Below, in pieces: positions 35,969-45,326 of a stretch of 64,000 nucleotides of DNA (the stretch's first letter is position 1; each line of letters opens with the position of its first letter). Source of the DNA: an uncultured Bacteroidota bacterium (GTDB taxonomy: Bacteria > Bacteroidota > Bacteroidia > Bacteroidales > P3); the NCBI GenBank assembly GCA_902791695.1, contig CADAWR010000004.1:38942-102941 (forward strand), in the 5' to 3' direction. Both the position numbers and the translations under genes were made by a program. Under the pieces are notes generated by a model. That model made no database searches and was not told where the DNA came from. It saw only the letters and a program-made list of their open reading frames with translations.

Positions 35969-36000
35969 CAAAGATACACATTTTTCGTATACTATGCAAA
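35969..36000 (-). promoter_or_regulatory. Promoter of the T9SS type-B cargo gene
   Basis: On the minus strand TTTG (36000-35997), 20 bp, TATCTTTG (35976-35969), with a leader of about 60 bases. No other feature was seen in 35905-35968. Confidence 0.85.
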
Positions 36001-36051
36001 ATGTTTTTCACTGCGTAGACGCACAACATGCCATTTTGTTACTCTGTTAAC

Positions 36052-36089
36052 AAAAAAAAAGTGGCGCCACAGGATATGTGGCACCACTT
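36052..36089 (-). terminator. Intrinsic terminator of rpsA
   Basis: On the minus strand AAGTGGTGCCACA, loop TATCC, TGTGGCGCCACTT, then a run of seven more T. The 13-bp stem has a single G-T wobble. It lies 27 bp after the rpsA stop. Confidence 0.93.
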
Positions 36090-36115
36090 TCTGTGTTGAC
36101 CTGTAGGTCGACTTA

Positions 36116-37885
36116 TTATTTGTCTTCCTTCAGTTTCTGGAAGATGTCGAGGTCGCCAAGGGTGGTCTTCTCCAGATTGTCGTTGATCTGCTTCACAGTC
36201 TTCTTGGTGTTACGCTCGCGGCTGTCGCCTTCGGCGCGGCTGCTGTCGCTGCCATCCTGGAAGGTGCGGGTGTGGCTGACGATAATCTTCTTGCTGTCCT
36301 TGTTGAACTCGATGACCTTGAAGTCGAGGGTCTCGCCGTTCTTGGCCTTGCTCTTGTCCTCCTTGTCGAGGTGACGCATCGGGGCGAAAGCCTCGACCTC
36401 GTAGGGCAGGATAACGGTGGCGCCCTTGTCGTTCATGTTGACGATCTTGCCCTGGTGCACGCTACCCACGGTGAAGAGGGTCTCGTAGACGTCCCAAGGA
36501 TTCTCCTCGAGCTGCTTGTGACCGAGGCTGAGGCGACGGTTCTCGGCATCGACTTCGAGGACGACAACGTCGATCTTCTCGCCAATCTTGGTGAACTCGG
36601 CGGGGTGTTTGATCTTCTTGCTCCAGCTGAGGTCGCTGATGTGGATGAGGCCGTCGACGCCTTCCTCAAGCTCGACAAAGATGCCGAAGTTGGTGAAGTT
36701 GCGCACGGTGGCGGTATGCTTGCTGCCGACAGGATATTTCTCGGCGATGGCGAGCCAGGGATCCGGCATGAGCTGGCGGATGCCGAGGCTCATCTTGCGG
36801 TTCTCACGGTCGAGGTTAAGGACAACGGCCTCCACCTCGTCGCCGACCTTCAGGAAGTCCTGAGCGCTGCGCAGGTGCTGGCTCCAGCTCATCTCGCTGA
36901 CGTGGATGAGGCCCTCGACACCGGGCATAACCTCGACGAAGGCACCGTAGTCGGCGATGACAACGACTTTACCCTTGATGTGGTCACCCTCCTTGAGGTT
37001 GGGATCGAGAGCATCCCAGGGGTGAGGAGTGAGCTGCTTGAGACCGAGGGCGATGCGGCGCTTGGCCTCGTCGAAGTCGAGAATGACGACGTTGATCTTC
37101 TGGTCGAGCTGGACAATCTCTTCGGGGTGGTTGATGCGGCCCCAGCTGAGGTCGGTGATGTGGATGAGACCATCCACGCCGCCGAGGTCGACGAAGACGC
37201 CATAGCTGGTGATGTTCTTGACGACACCTTCCAGCACCTGACCCTTCTCGAGGTGGCTGATGATTTCGGCCTTCTGAGCCTCGATCTCGTCCTCGATGAG
37301 AGCCTTGTGGCTGACAACGACATTCTTGTATTCGTGGTTAATCTTGACAACCTTGAACTCCATCTGCTTGTCGACGTACACATCGTAGTCGCGGATGGGC
37401 TTGACATCGATCTGGCTGCCGGGCAGGAAGGCCTCGATGTTCTCGAAGACGGTGACGATGAGACCGCCTTTGGTGCGGCTCTTGACGTAACCGGTGATGA
37501 TTTCCTGGCTTTCGTAGGCCTGGTTGACACGCTCCCAGCTCTTCAGGATGCGGGCTTTCTTGTGGCTGAGCATCAGCTGGCCATTGGCATCCTCCTGGCT
37601 CTCGACGTAGACCTCGATCTTGTCGCCGGGCTTCAGGTCGGGATTGTAGCGCACCTCAGCGGTGGGGATGACACCGTCGCTCTTGGCGCCGACGTTCACA
37701 ACGACTTCGCGGTCGTTGATGGAGACGATGGTACCCTCGATGACTTCCTGCTCGGTGAACGAGTTGAAGCTCTGCTCGTAAGCGTCGTTGTTGGCACCAG
37801 CCTCTTGCTGTTTGATTTTACCGGCTTTCTCGTCGACGGCGTTCCAATCGAAATCGGCCAGCGGTTGCACATTCTTGTAGTCCAT
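36116..37885 (-). CDS. rpsA: 30S ribosomal protein S1
   Basis: A 589-residue protein with six S1 (OB-fold) RNA-binding repeats, starting near residues 50, 135, 220, 305, 395 and 480. Clear copies include VKNITSYGVFVDLGGVDGLIHITDLSW, VVIADYGAFVEVMPGVEGLIHVSEMSW and VRNFTNFGIFVELEEGVDGLIHISDLSW. The acidic N-terminal leader of about 45 residues and a charged C-terminal tail fit Bacteroidota S1. It binds mRNA during initiation, important in a group with few Shine-Dalgarno sites. It is monocistronic with its own promoter (38034-38003), a leader of about 110 bases and a strong terminator. The leader carries an AGGAGG stretch 33 bases before the ATG, too far to act as a normal ribosome site. Confidence 0.97.
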   Translation of the reverse strand: MDYKNVQPLADFDWNAVDEKAGKIKQQEAGANNDAYEQSFNSFTEQEVIEGTIVSINDREVVVNVGAKSDGVIPTAEVRYNPDLKPGDKIEVYVESQEDANGQLMLSHKKARILKSWERVNQAYESQEIITGYVKSRTKGGLIVTVFENIEAFLPGSQIDVKPIRDYDVYVDKQMEFKVVKINHEYKNVVVSHKALIEDEIEAQKAEIISHLEKGQVLEGVVKNITSYGVFVDLGGVDGLIHITDLSWGRINHPEEIVQLDQKINVVILDFDEAKRRIALGLKQLTPHPWDALDPNLKEGDHIKGKVVVIADYGAFVEVMPGVEGLIHVSEMSWSQHLRSAQDFLKVGDEVEAVVLNLDRENRKMSLGIRQLMPDPWLAIAEKYPVGSKHTATVRNFTNFGIFVELEEGVDGLIHISDLSWSKKIKHPAEFTKIGEKIDVVVLEVDAENRRLSLGHKQLEENPWDVYETLFTVGSVHQGKIVNMNDKGATVILPYEVEAFAPMRHLDKEDKSKAKNGETLDFKVIEFNKDSKKIIVSHTRTFQDGSDSSRAEGDSRERNTKKTVKQINDNLEKTTLGDLDIFQKLKEDK

Positions 37886-38002
37886 GTGTGTGGATTCTTT
37901 TTGTTTTGTGTGCCTCCTGCCATGGGCACGGGTTTGACTTTTATTCTATAACTCTATGTATTGCACAGCGTTGGCAGGCCACGCGGCGAAACATAGAAGT
38001 TG

Positions 38003-38034
38003 CAAAGATACAACTTTTTTACAATATAGCGAAA
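38003..38034 (-). promoter_or_regulatory. rpsA promoter
   Basis: On the minus strand TTTC (38034-38031), 20 bp, TATCTTTG (38010-38003). It lies 37 bp from the phased repeat element at 38071. In the 37886-38214 gap this promoter, the rpsA leader and the repeat element are the only features recognised. Confidence 0.78.
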
Positions 38035-38070
38035 CTTTTTTCGCCAACGTCTTTTTCCGGCATTGTCTCT

Positions 38071-38173
38071 CCCTACCCGCTCCGTACCCGCTCCGACTCC
38101 CCTCCGACAAAAAACCGTTAAACAACCGGAGAACAGTCGGAGCGGGTACGGAGCGGGTACGGAGAGGATACGG
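38071..38173. repeat. 11-bp-phased dyad element, copy 3
   Basis: CCG begins at 38082, 38093, 38104, 38115 and 38126 and CGG at 38138, 38149, 38160 and 38171: 11-bp spacing in each half. A perfect 25-bp inverted repeat joins 38074-38098 with 38135-38159 (arms begin TACCCGCTCCG), with a 36-bp centre that contains AAAAAACCGTTAAACAACC. Reverse-complemented, it closely matches copy 4. It lies after the HIT gene and upstream of the rpsA promoter. Confidence 0.92.
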
Positions 38174-38185
38174 ACCGGCTGCGTC

Positions 38186-38213
38186 GAAAAAACAAAAAAA
38201 AATCTCTGTTTTT
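38186..38213 (-). terminator. Possible terminator of the greA-HIT transcript
   Basis: On the minus strand an A-run (about eight A), a short CAGAGA-like loop and a run of nine T follow directly on the HIT stop codon. A weak A/T hairpin with a T-tract could end transcription; no GC stem is present. Confidence 0.35.
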
Positions 38214-38214
38214 T

Positions 38215-38607
38215 TTACTCGACGGCGGCAGCAATCTCGGCGGCGAGAGCCTTGAGCTCATCGGGGCTCATCTCCACGTGGTGCGAGAAGCTGAGGTCGC
38301 CGGGCTTGTTGAGGGGCACGAGGTGGATATGCGTGTGGGGCACATCGATGCCCACCACGGCTTCGCCGACCTTGATGCAGGGGCAAACCTTCTTGAGGCC
38401 CTTGGCGACGCGCTTGGCGAAGAGGTGCAGTTCGCAGAAGAGCTCGTCGTCGAGGTCGAAGATATAGTCGACCTCCTTCTTGGGGATGCAAAGCACGTGG
38501 CCGCGCACAATGGGGTTGACGTCGAGGAAGGCCAGACAGTTGTCGGTCTCGGCGACACGATAGCACGGGATTTCGCCCGCGACGATTTTACTGAAGATGC
38601 TTGCCAT
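38215..38607 (-). CDS. HIT-family (histidine triad) nucleotide-binding protein
   Basis: A 130-residue protein of the HINT branch size. It has SIFSKIVAGEIPCYRVAET at the N-terminus, FLDVNPIVRGHVLCIPKKE, and the histidine triad VPHTHIHLVPLN (H-x-H-x-H) near residue 97. It likely hydrolyses purine nucleoside phosphoramidates or adenylates. It starts 2 bp after the greA stop, so the two are one transcript. No signal peptide is present. Confidence 0.95.
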   Translation of the reverse strand: MASIFSKIVAGEIPCYRVAETDNCLAFLDVNPIVRGHVLCIPKKEVDYIFDLDDELFCELHLFAKRVAKGLKKVCPCIKVGEAVVGIDVPHTHIHLVPLNKPGDLSFSHHVEMSPDELKALAAEIAAAVE

Positions 38608-38609
38608 GG

Positions 38610-39083
38610 TTAACGCTCTATTTTGGTGAGTTCAAAAGTCATCTTGCCTGCGGGGACGTTGACCTCGACGATGTCGCCCACTTTGTGGCCGAGGAAGGCG
38701 GAGGCGAAGGGCGAGGTAATGCTGATCTTGCCCTCCTTGAGGTTGGCTTCGCTCTCGGGCACTATGGTGTAGCGCTGGGTGGCTTTGTTCTTGGTGTTGC
38801 GGATGGTGATGATGGAGAGCAGGAGCACCTTGGAGGTGTCGATCTTGCTTTCATCGAGCAGTCGCGCATTGGCCACCAGTTCCTGAAGCTTCGAGATGCG
38901 TGCTTCAAGGTGGCCCTGGGCCTCCTTGGCGGCATCGTACTCGGCGTTCTCGGAAAGGTCGCCCTTGTCGCGAGCCTCGGCGATGGCGGCTGAGGCGGCG
39001 GGGCGATCGACGACGATAAGATGATGCAGCTCATCTTTCAGCTTCTGAAGGCCCTCTTCACTGTAATACTTTATCTCTGACAT
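38610..39083 (-). CDS. greA: Transcription elongation factor GreA
   Basis: A 157-residue protein of the standard length. The N-terminal coiled coil carries the GreA tip motif (ARDKGDLSENAEYDAAKE, with the acidic DLSENAEY residues that reach the polymerase active site), and a C-terminal FKBP-like domain follows (YTIVPESEANLKEGKISITSP, FLGHKVGDIVEVNVPAG). It rescues backtracked RNA polymerase. It forms a two-gene unit with the HIT gene. A terminator of the upstream PorV-like operon separates it from that operon. Confidence 0.97.
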   Translation of the reverse strand: MSEIKYYSEEGLQKLKDELHHLIVVDRPAASAAIAEARDKGDLSENAEYDAAKEAQGHLEARISKLQELVANARLLDESKIDTSKVLLLSIITIRNTKNKATQRYTIVPESEANLKEGKISITSPFASAFLGHKVGDIVEVNVPAGKMTFELTKIER

Positions 39084-39110
39084 GTTGTTGTGTGTTTTTT
39101 CAAGACGTTT

Positions 39111-39145
39111 AAAAAGTGGGAAAGGCTTATAGGAAAGCCTTTCCC
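39111..39145 (-). terminator. Intrinsic terminator of the secDF-to-PorV-like run
   Basis: On the minus strand GGGAAAGGCTT, loop TCCTAT, AAGCCTTTCCC (11-bp perfect stem), then ACTTTTT. It begins 28 bp after the PorV-like gene stop. Confidence 0.85.
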
Positions 39146-39172
39146 AACGTTATGCTATGTTTCTTTGTCTCT

Positions 39173-40246
39173 TTAGAAGCGGAAGCTGGCGCCAATGGCA
39201 TGGGTGCCCTTGAGGGGAGCTGCCGTACGGTAGGAGTAATCGAGGGTTAGACCGAGGTTGGAGTCCTCCTTCTTGCTCAGCGGGACGTCGACGGAGGCGC
39301 CGGCGCAGATGCCGGTGTTGGCTGTGGCGGCATTGCCGGTCCACAGGCCACTCTGCATGACGTAGGCGGCACGGAGCTGCACGATGTTGAGCAGGCCGTA
39401 CTCGAGGCCGAGGGTGAAGTTGTCGCGCAGGAAGGCGTTGGAGGTGAAGCTACCGGCCAAGGTGATGCGCTGGTCCCACTTCTCGATGAGGAAGTCGTAG
39501 GAGACGCCGATATTGAGGCAGGTGGGGAGCTCCATTTCCATGGCGCGGGTCTCAACGGTGAATTCGTTTCCGGCGTTGTTGATCATGGTCAGCGAGTGGC
39601 CGGTGCCGCCGAATTTCATCGAGGGGCCCCAGTTCTTGAGGCTGATACCGAACTTCAGCTCGTCGTTCTCACCGGTGACGTACTGGATACCGGCGTCGAT
39701 GGCGAAGCCGGAGCCAGAGATGTCGGCGGTGCTCTCGGTGGCCAGCTTGAAGACGACACCACCATGGATGGTGTTGGTGAAGCTGTGGGCGTAGGAGACG
39801 TTGATGTTCATGTAGCTCGGGGAGAAGGTGCCGTTGGTTCCGGGTTCGGGGCTGTCATAGGTGGTGACGGGGATGTCGCCGAATCCTATGGTCATAACAT
39901 AGACACCGAGGACGCCGGACTCGAAGACACGCACGCCGAGACCGAAGCTATTGACGGAAGCACCGCTGTTGAAGCCCGACTTGCCACCATAGAGGATGGT
40001 GTTGGTGTAGGCCACTTCGATGTTCTTGACGAAGGCCAGACCGGCGGCATTGTTGAACATGGCGTCGATACCGCGCACGCTGGAGATGTTCACTCCACCC
40101 CAACCGGTGCTGCGTGCCCACGGGTTGATGAGAAGCTCGGAGGCACCTGCAGTTCCGCGACGCTCGTCGTTGCCAGCCTTGACCGACTGGACCGACATGG
40201 CCGTCAGTATCACAACTACTGCAAATATCTTTAATACTCTATTCAT
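39173..40246 (-). CDS. PorV/PorQ-family outer-membrane protein
   Basis: A 357-residue protein with a signal peptide (IFAVVVILTAMSVQSVKA). The mature N-terminus GTAGASELLINPWARSTGWGG with FNNAAGLAF is the hallmark of the PorV/PorQ (FadL-like 14-strand barrel) family, and the C-terminus ends in an aromatic strand (HAIGASFRF). PorV proteins shuttle T9SS substrates from the SprA channel to the attachment complex; PorQ acts in that complex. Which subgroup this is cannot be decided here. It is the last gene of the run secDF - 123-residue protein - TonB receptor - 1680-residue protein, 31 bp after the latter, followed by a terminator. Confidence 0.88.
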   Translation of the reverse strand: MNRVLKIFAVVVILTAMSVQSVKAGNDERRGTAGASELLINPWARSTGWGGVNISSVRGIDAMFNNAAGLAFVKNIEVAYTNTILYGGKSGFNSGASVNSFGLGVRVFESGVLGVYVMTIGFGDIPVTTYDSPEPGTNGTFSPSYMNINVSYAHSFTNTIHGGVVFKLATESTADISGSGFAIDAGIQYVTGENDELKFGISLKNWGPSMKFGGTGHSLTMINNAGNEFTVETRAMEMELPTCLNIGVSYDFLIEKWDQRITLAGSFTSNAFLRDNFTLGLEYGLLNIVQLRAAYVMQSGLWTGNAATANTGICAGASVDVPLSKKEDSNLGLTLDYSYRTAAPLKGTHAIGASFRF

Positions 40247-40277
40247 GTCTGTGATGTTTTTGAGGTTTCTTACACGG

Positions 40278-43200
40278 TTAGAAATTGTACGAGTTCAAGT
40301 CAACAGGACGCATGGTGCCGAACCACTTGATGACCTTCTCGCCGATGCCCGGGACGGACACGTGGATGAGATACATGCCGCCGGCAATCGGAATACCATT
40401 GTGGTTGTGGAGATCCCAGTCGACGCTTGTGCTCTCGGCGGTGTGACCGTCGCTTGACAGTTCGCGCGAGATAGCGGTAGGTCCGATGGTGCGAACGAGT
40501 GTACCGTCAACAGTGTAAATCTTAATGGTACAACCTTTCTTGACACCATTCTCCTCGCCCGTGGGCAGGTTGGTGATGCGGACCTTGGTCTCCAACTGGC
40601 TGGAGGTCTCGTAATTGGAGTAGCTGTAGTAGGGGTTGGGGACAACAGTGATGAGGCTGAGCAGAGAGTCTGCATAAGCTTTCTTGTTGTCGCCATTGAT
40701 GGCCAGGTTCTCAAGAACGGCATCGGAGCTCGACAGGGTGAACTGGTAAGCCGGCATGTTGCCGTTGTTGTTGGTCAGGCCGCAATGGGTGACGGAGGTA
40801 CCGTTGGGGCCCATGTAGCGGTTATAGGGTCTGCGGATGTCAATGTCGATGGTGACATCGGTGGGGATACCATCGGAGGCATAGCCGGCATTCTTGACGT
40901 AGTTGTGTCCGGGATACTTGAAGGCGTAACGCGACGAGACCAGAGGCATATTGACCCAAGCCACCGAAGCATAGAGCATGGCGATAGAGTCGCGCACGGG
41001 GTTCAGGTTGGTCTGCTCGTCGGAGATAACACCATTCCAGAGGTAAGGCATACCGTTGGTGACATCGACCGAGTCCATAAGGTGCTTGACGGAGCCGAGC
41101 ATCTTCATGGCCCAGCGACCGGCATCGTAGGACGGTGTGCGGTAGCGCTGCACCTGGGCCCAACGGATGTTGCCCTTGCCCATGTTATGGAACGGCAGGC
41201 TGCAGGCATTGAGCACATAGATGTAATGGCGGCCGCCGAAGACATAGTCCTGAGTACCGTCGATGGTGGTGCTGCCGGGGTTCCAGATCATGTCGCGGCC
41301 ATTGTGCTGGACATAACGGGAATCTTCACCGAACATGATGTTCAAGCGCTCGCCGGTAATAGTGTTGATGGCATAGCCCGGGAACCAGCCCATACCATAC
41401 TCGGAGATGTAGGCCGGACTGCTGGGGTTGGCGAGGTCGGCTGCAGTGGCGGCTCCGACAAGAGTGTCACCAAGTTTGTTGACAGACTTGTGGGCACGTG
41501 CACTGAACTTACGGGCTTCACCCTCGGCCTGCGTGTAGTCGTCGCACATCTCGACAACCGGGCAACGGGTCCACTTCGAGGTATCGGCCGTGAAGACGAA
41601 GCGAATGCTGGGAAGCTGCGACAGATCGTTGTAGAACAGCGACTGGTTGGCGCTATAGTTCATCAACCTACGCTTGTACGAGATGATCTTTTCGGGTCTG
41701 AACTCCGAATAGCCACGGCGACCGGGAACCAAAGCCTGCATGCTGTCGATAAGTTTCTGCGAAGGCATGTAGTAGGAAAAGTTGAAGCCAGGGTGATAAG
41801 GCATGGTGGAGACCAAGCCATAGGGCGACCACAAACCACTGACAACACCTTCATACTGCTCTTCCTTATCAATGGAGAGCTTGGATGTTGTGCCATGGAT
41901 TACGTCTTCATATATTCTATAGTAGTCGTCATCGAGGAAAGGCTCGGAGAGCGAAATCTCATCCGTGCTGCCAGTGAATATACCGGCATCGTTGGAGTGC
42001 TGAGCACCAGAACGTATCCAGTTGGTGAGAGCAGAGTTGTCATTGTCTGACAAGCCGCTTAACCACTGGTAGTTCTCGTTGGCAAATGACATGTTGGAGT
42101 TCAACAAGGCACCGTGCTTGACGAAGCCATTGTACAATGGGTTGGTGCCAAGGTCTGTGGCAGACGCATCCGGATTGACCAGAGAGACTGCGATACCGAG
42201 CTCAAGGAAGAGCTGCTCATTGTAGCGCGAGATGGAGAAGTCGGACCATACGATGTTTGTGTCGACAAGCTGACCATTGTGATGGACAGGGATGGTACCG
42301 CCGTCGGAGCGGACCATGCACCAACGTGTGCCAGCATAAACGCCCTTAGCAGTGTCATTGGGCATGGCAGGCACCACATTGCCTTCGGCATCATACACGT
42401 AGTTCCAGAAATAGATATTGTACTGGCCTTCCTTAACCTTGAGAGGATCGATGACACGAACATTGATGGGGCCATAGTTCTCTTGGTACTGGGGATTGGC
42501 AATAATACAAGGAGTCTGCATGTAGGATTTGTCGACCGTACCGCTATCGTTGATATCGTTGACGAAGACGCCAGGAGCCATTGCCGGAGCACCCGGAGCA
42601 CCCATCAGGCGCGCGATGGAAGCGTCGGTGAGACGTAAGCTATAGCCACCGTTGCCGTAACCCTCAAGACGGGTGACATTGGGGCTCATGCCAAACTCTG
42701 ACTGCGGTATCTTACCACCATCTTCTGAGATGGGGTTGTGCGGGATGACAGTGATAGGAATAATACTACCGCCACGCTCGTTCATACGACCGGCGAGATA
42801 AGGAGTCATCTGACCGTCGAGGTTGTTAGCGTCAGTCTGGGAATACTCCTTGAAGCGGTTGTGTGCATAAGCAACAGCGATATAATAGTACTCGCGGTTA
42901 TTGACCAAGTTGGTGTTGGTACCGGTGGCGAACATATCGCGTGTGATACGGAAAGCATGTTTGATACCGGCATTGGCACCGTCGACCATGACATTGCCAA
43001 CGATTATACCGTCTTCGTTCTTGAAGTTGACGAGTTTGGCAATAGCCTGGTTGTTGCTGCCGCTTGCGCTGTCATAATAGTTCTCGAGGTCACACTGGGC
43101 AACCTGACGGGCCTTGCTGTAGTCGCGGATATCGGCGATAGAAGCGTTGGCGTCGACAAGCTGGAATATCTGGTAACCCTCGAACTTGTAGCTACGCTCC

Positions 43201-45320
43201 TCCTTGGTGTAATCAATCGTAATGGTGGTATCGCGCGGATAAAGCACACCGTTGCGGCGAGTACCGGCAGCAACGAAGAGAGGATAACTCTTCATGATGG
43301 CGGGATCCTCCTCATCATATTTCTCACCGAAGTTGTTAGACTCGGGATTTTCGTAAGAGATATAGAGAATAACCTCGTTGTTGAGCTCCTGAGCAGTGAG
43401 CGTGGGAGCATCGGGGCCATCAAGAACCTTGAAGCAGTTCTCGAAGAGAGCCTGGCAAACGTCATCGACCTGACGGAGCAGCAGAACAGAGGACCACTGG
43501 TCGCCAGAAGCAGCCTTTGCCCAAGGAATACCAACAGTGATATAGTTCAGAGCACCGGGCTTCAGGGTGAAGGGACCTGCCGACTGCATGAAACGACGGT
43601 CGTCAGGAGGATTGTTTTCCATCTCATATTCCGTCCAGTGGTTCTCGAACTCACCGGGGTCTACACCGTCTGTACCCCAACGCCACGGGTCGGTATCACC
43701 GGGGAACATGAAGTCACAGACGACACTTCCGTCAAGACCCATGTTTCCATAGGTCATACGGGTATTGTCTTTCCAGTAGCCACGAAGGTAGTTGTAGTAG
43801 TCGACAGCTTTCGAAGGCTCGGAGTTACGACCACTGACACTGTTCAGATAGTAAACGAAGCGGCGCATACCGAAACGCTCGTCATCAACGATATTATTAC
43901 CAAAGTTCACACCGTTGATAGCGCAGTTGCCAATCATATCACCCGGCACAAAATACCAACTCTTGTAGCCATCGTCGGCAGCATTGAAGAAGCCGTCGGC
44001 ATCATCGGTAATGGCGATTGTATCATACGTTCCGTCGGGCAAAAGATAACGGCTCAGACGCTGCTTAAGAGGAGCACTGCCATTGGACAGAATCCAAGGA
44101 ATGTTAATCTTGGGGTTATCCCTGCCATCGGGATCCATATAGGGACCCTGGAAGAAGTCAATACCTACCGCAGGGGGAATGCCATTATAGCTACCGGCAC
44201 CGGCCAAGTCGGTCTTCGTACCATTGTAGCAATAACCAAGACCACGACGCACATCGCAACCGACATAGTCGTCTCTTGCATTACCCAAATCCGGGTCAAC
44301 CCACTGGCTGAAGTAGGTCTCGCGGAGTTCATAGGTCGAACGGTTGATAATCTCATACGAGTAGAAAGTCATGTTGTTGATCTCGTCATTGGTAGCGAAG
44401 GCAAAAGCCTGGGCACGTATTTCGAGACCAATGGGCAGACCGCCGGACTCGGTATGAGTGTTACCCATATCATTGAAGACCCACCATATGGTCTGGTCAC
44501 CCTTCAGCACCTGGTCAGAAAGCAGACCACCGGAAACTATGCCGGCGTCATCCTCCATGGTGGGAAGTACGTGATTGGTATAGTCCGAGCCCCATTTTGC
44601 CTTCAGCGTACGGGGGCAGAGTGCATTGTCGAAATCATAGTAGGGATAATCTCCGTTAGCGGGGTTGTACTCCAAGTCGCCATCGGCATCATAGAAAGGT
44701 GCGAGGAAACTTGTGAGGTCATCACCCTCACCCTTGGCGGGCCAGTTGGCGATAACGTCAGTAATGTCCTCCTGAAGATGGTCAGGGTTGACAAGCGTCA
44801 CACGATTTCCGGTGTCATAGGAGAAGTGCGACTTAAGAGCAAGAACCTCTGCCTTGGTGATAATCCAATGCTTGTCGTATGCATTGCAGACAGGCAGGTC
44901 GGTGGATGCGGTACCATTGATTTTGATGGGGCCGGGCCAATAATCGTCACCTTCCGAACCGAAACGCAGAGCGGCAAGACGCAACTGATCGTTGACATCG
45001 GTACCACCAATCCAAAGTGCGGCACAGTAAAGCGGGCTGGCATTGCCGCTCTTGGGCACAAAGTACTTGGTAATACTACCGTCGAACCACATATTGCCAT
45101 AGCCGTTGATCTGGGCGCGTACGTTGTTGATGTTCAACTCTGCCGTACTTTGCGCACGCTTACAAACCGCAGCCTTGGTCTGTACGCTGGCTTTCTTCGC
45201 ATTGGTATTCTTGCACTCTGTACATTCACGAGCCATCACTGTACCCGAGAAAGATACCAGCAGCAAGGATACCAATAGTAGTTTGTTATATATACTTTTC
45301 ATCTTAATATTTTTTTTCAC
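40278..45320 (-). CDS. Giant secreted protein with T9SS/FlgD-like C-terminal domain
   Basis: A 1680-residue protein with a signal peptide (LLLVSLLLVSFSGTVMA). The N-terminal third carries a conserved Bacteroidota pattern (NNVRAQINGYGNMWFDG, LYCAALWIGGTDVNDQLRLAA). The C-terminus looks like a T9SS type-A-like or FlgD-like sorting domain: VVPNPYYSYSNYE, TIKIYTVDGTLVRTI, WDLHNHNGIPIAGGMYLIHV and GEKVIKWFG. The final residues (RPVDLNSYNF) do not match the classic KxxVxK ending, so cargo status is probable and not certain. A start at residue 7 (MKSIYNKLL) is equally good. It lies between the TonB receptor (6 bp) and the PorV-like gene, which suggests that receptor, surface protein and chaperone-like barrel work together. 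Confidence 0.88.
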   Translation of the reverse strand: MKKNIKMKSIYNKLLLVSLLLVSFSGTVMARECTECKNTNAKKASVQTKAAVCKRAQSTAELNINNVRAQINGYGNMWFDGSITKYFVPKSGNASPLYCAALWIGGTDVNDQLRLAALRFGSEGDDYWPGPIKINGTASTDLPVCNAYDKHWIITKAEVLALKSHFSYDTGNRVTLVNPDHLQEDITDVIANWPAKGEGDDLTSFLAPFYDADGDLEYNPANGDYPYYDFDNALCPRTLKAKWGSDYTNHVLPTMEDDAGIVSGGLLSDQVLKGDQTIWWVFNDMGNTHTESGGLPIGLEIRAQAFAFATNDEINNMTFYSYEIINRSTYELRETYFSQWVDPDLGNARDDYVGCDVRRGLGYCYNGTKTDLAGAGSYNGIPPAVGIDFFQGPYMDPDGRDNPKINIPWILSNGSAPLKQRLSRYLLPDGTYDTIAITDDADGFFNAADDGYKSWYFVPGDMIGNCAINGVNFGNNIVDDERFGMRRFVYYLNSVSGRNSEPSKAVDYYNYLRGYWKDNTRMTYGNMGLDGSVVCDFMFPGDTDPWRWGTDGVDPGEFENHWTEYEMENNPPDDRRFMQSAGPFTLKPGALNYITVGIPWAKAASGDQWSSVLLLRQVDDVCQALFENCFKVLDGPDAPTLTAQELNNEVILYISYENPESNNFGEKYDEEDPAIMKSYPLFVAAGTRRNGVLYPRDTTITIDYTKEERSYKFEGYQIFQLVDANASIADIRDYSKARQVAQCDLENYYDSASGSNNQAIAKLVNFKNEDGIIVGNVMVDGANAGIKHAFRITRDMFATGTNTNLVNNREYYYIAVAYAHNRFKEYSQTDANNLDGQMTPYLAGRMNERGGSIIPITVIPHNPISEDGGKIPQSEFGMSPNVTRLEGYGNGGYSLRLTDASIARLMGAPGAPAMAPGVFVNDINDSGTVDKSYMQTPCIIANPQYQENYGPINVRVIDPLKVKEGQYNIYFWNYVYDAEGNVVPAMPNDTAKGVYAGTRWCMVRSDGGTIPVHHNGQLVDTNIVWSDFSISRYNEQLFLELGIAVSLVNPDASATDLGTNPLYNGFVKHGALLNSNMSFANENYQWLSGLSDNDNSALTNWIRSGAQHSNDAGIFTGSTDEISLSEPFLDDDYYRIYEDVIHGTTSKLSIDKEEQYEGVVSGLWSPYGLVSTMPYHPGFNFSYYMPSQKLIDSMQALVPGRRGYSEFRPEKIISYKRRLMNYSANQSLFYNDLSQLPSIRFVFTADTSKWTRCPVVEMCDDYTQAEGEARKFSARAHKSVNKLGDTLVGAATAADLANPSSPAYISEYGMGWFPGYAINTITGERLNIMFGEDSRYVQHNGRDMIWNPGSTTIDGTQDYVFGGRHYIYVLNACSLPFHNMGKGNIRWAQVQRYRTPSYDAGRWAMKMLGSVKHLMDSVDVTNGMPYLWNGVISDEQTNLNPVRDSIAMLYASVAWVNMPLVSSRYAFKYPGHNYVKNAGYASDGIPTDVTIDIDIRRPYNRYMGPNGTSVTHCGLTNNNGNMPAYQFTLSSSDAVLENLAINGDNKKAYADSLLSLITVVPNPYYSYSNYETSSQLETKVRITNLPTGEENGVKKGCTIKIYTVDGTLVRTIGPTAISRELSSDGHTAESTSVDWDLHNHNGIPIAGGMYLIHVSVPGIGEKVIKWFGTMRPVDLNSYNF

Positions 45321-45326
45321 GTTACA

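Noticed and set aside
36272-37951. A 559-codon plus-strand open frame, Asp/Glu/Leu-rich
   Set aside because: It is the exact complement of rpsA, whose S1 repeats are unmistakable.
42738-45278. A long open frame of 846 codons on the plus strand
   Set aside because: It lies antisense to the 1680-residue secreted protein gene; its translation is low-complexity (Val/Ile/Thr-rich) and has no domain. It is a shadow of codon bias.
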